Shown here one piece after another: positions 5,804-6,068 of a stretch of DNA of 6,068 nucleotides. The position numbers and the translations under genes were made by a program. Location of the stretch: assembly GCA_038234815.1 (NCBI GenBank), contig JBBQSU010000187.1:1-6068 (forward strand), read 5' to 3'. Position 1 is the stretch's first letter; each line of letters starts with the position of its first letter. The stretch comes from JBBQSU01 sp038234815. Lineage in GTDB: Bacteria > Planctomycetota > Phycisphaerae > Tepidisphaerales > Tepidisphaeraceae. The notes beneath the pieces are model-generated. The model saw only the letters and a list, made by a program, of their open reading frames with translations. It did no database searches and was not told where the DNA came from.

Positions 5804-6068
5804 AGGTCTTCTCCCGGCTTGGGTTGATCGGTCACGTACGCCGTCACCACGAACGCATCGGCGTCCAGATATTTCACCACAACGCATAACCATTTGCCAC
5901 CCACCATCGTTCGAATGTAATAGCGCTAGAACAATCGCACCCCCTCGTCCGTGCGCGAACGCCTCACCAGTTCCGGCCGCGTCAAACCCGCCTCCATTTC
6001 GCTTTCCAATTCCTGCATTTCCGGGTGTTCCAGAATGTGCCTGAGCCGCTCATCGGTCAGCCGCACCT
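5788..6068 (-). pseudogene. DUF4258/PBECR-like small toxin-type gene, interrupted by TAG and cut at the edge
   Basis: A minus-strand frame enters from the right edge (first full codon at 6066-6064) and reads VRLTDERLRHILEHPEMQEL through to TDEGVRLF. It meets TAG at 5928-5926 and resumes in the same frame with RYYIRTMVGGKWLCVVVKYL through to TAYVTDQPKPGEDLWPTK, ending at TGA 5788-5790. The HPE helix start, the hydrophobic WLCVVVKY strand and the TAYVTD-x-PK-x-GE-x-LW tail look like one continuous small RelE/BrnT- or barnase-like protein of the DUF4258/PBECR kind. The local pattern LF-YRYY suggests that the TAG replaces a tyrosine codon by a single base change. TAG is the normal stop of the ATPase gene here, so genome-wide read-through is unlikely. 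The last 16 bases overlap the DUF2283 start, the arrangement of a coupled pair. Family name tentative; the continuity across the stop is well supported. Confidence 0.65.
5811..5815 (-). promoter_or_regulatory. Ribosome binding site of the DUF2283 gene
   Basis: The minus strand reads GGGAG, with seven bases (AAGACCT) before the ATG at 5803. It lies inside the 3' end of the toxin-like frame and decides the DUF2283 start. It also lets DUF2283 be translated even though the upstream frame is interrupted. Confidence 0.7.

Noticed and set aside
5594..5893. A longer DUF2283 gene starting at 5893
   Set aside because: The extra 30 residues are the toxin-like gene read in another frame; the start at 5803 has a well-placed GGGAG and the family length.
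1..6068. CRISPR array, tRNA or rRNA genes, insertion sequence
   Set aside because: I saw no regularly spaced repeats, no tRNA- or rRNA-like segment and no transposase frame on either strand.

Overview
This is a GC-rich bacterial window in which every supported gene reads on the minus strand, so the biological order runs from the right edge to the left. Base composition, a secreted/membrane-anchored protein of over 800 residues and the gene families present fit an environmental Gram-negative-like bacterium. A Planctomycetota-type or similar uncultivated lineage is a guess from style only; no marker gene in the window settles it.

Right part (about 5458-6068): a compact, apparently decaying cassette of three small collinear reading frames. 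The first is the C-terminal part of a small protein resembling the DUF4258/PBECR (RelE/barnase-like) toxin-type families. It is interrupted by an in-frame TAG at 5926-5928, where a tyrosine would be expected. The second is an intact 69-residue DUF2283 protein whose start overlaps the end of the first. The third, 16 bases further on, is a 39-residue stub that looks like the N-terminus of a DEAD/DEAH (type III Res-like) helicase and stops before any Walker A motif.

Middle (5137-5457): about 320 bases with no credible gene, holding two GC-rich inverted repeats and presumably the promoter of the large operon.

Left part (1-5136): a tight operon for an uncharacterised ABC-2 type export system. It encodes (i) an 821-residue protein with a signal peptide, a two-helix membrane hairpin and two large predicted extracytoplasmic regions, the first carrying a glutamine-amidotransferase-like fold signature; (ii) a 315-residue CcmA/DrrA-type ATPase; (iii) a 546-residue permease that is a fused tandem duplication of a six-helix ABC-2 half-transporter; and (iv) the first 11 codons of a further gene with a good ribosome binding site, cut by the window edge. 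Intergenic gaps are 12, 15 and 21 bases. The ATPase should energise the two-fold pseudosymmetric permease. The 821-residue protein is probably a partner on the outer face of the membrane, a layout reminiscent of GldA/GldF/GldG-type gliding or auxiliary ABC systems. The substrate cannot be read from the sequence.

The most noteworthy items are the amber-interrupted toxin-like gene with its intact DUF2283 partner, the helicase stub beside it, and the unusual two-lobed 821-residue accessory protein of the ABC operon.
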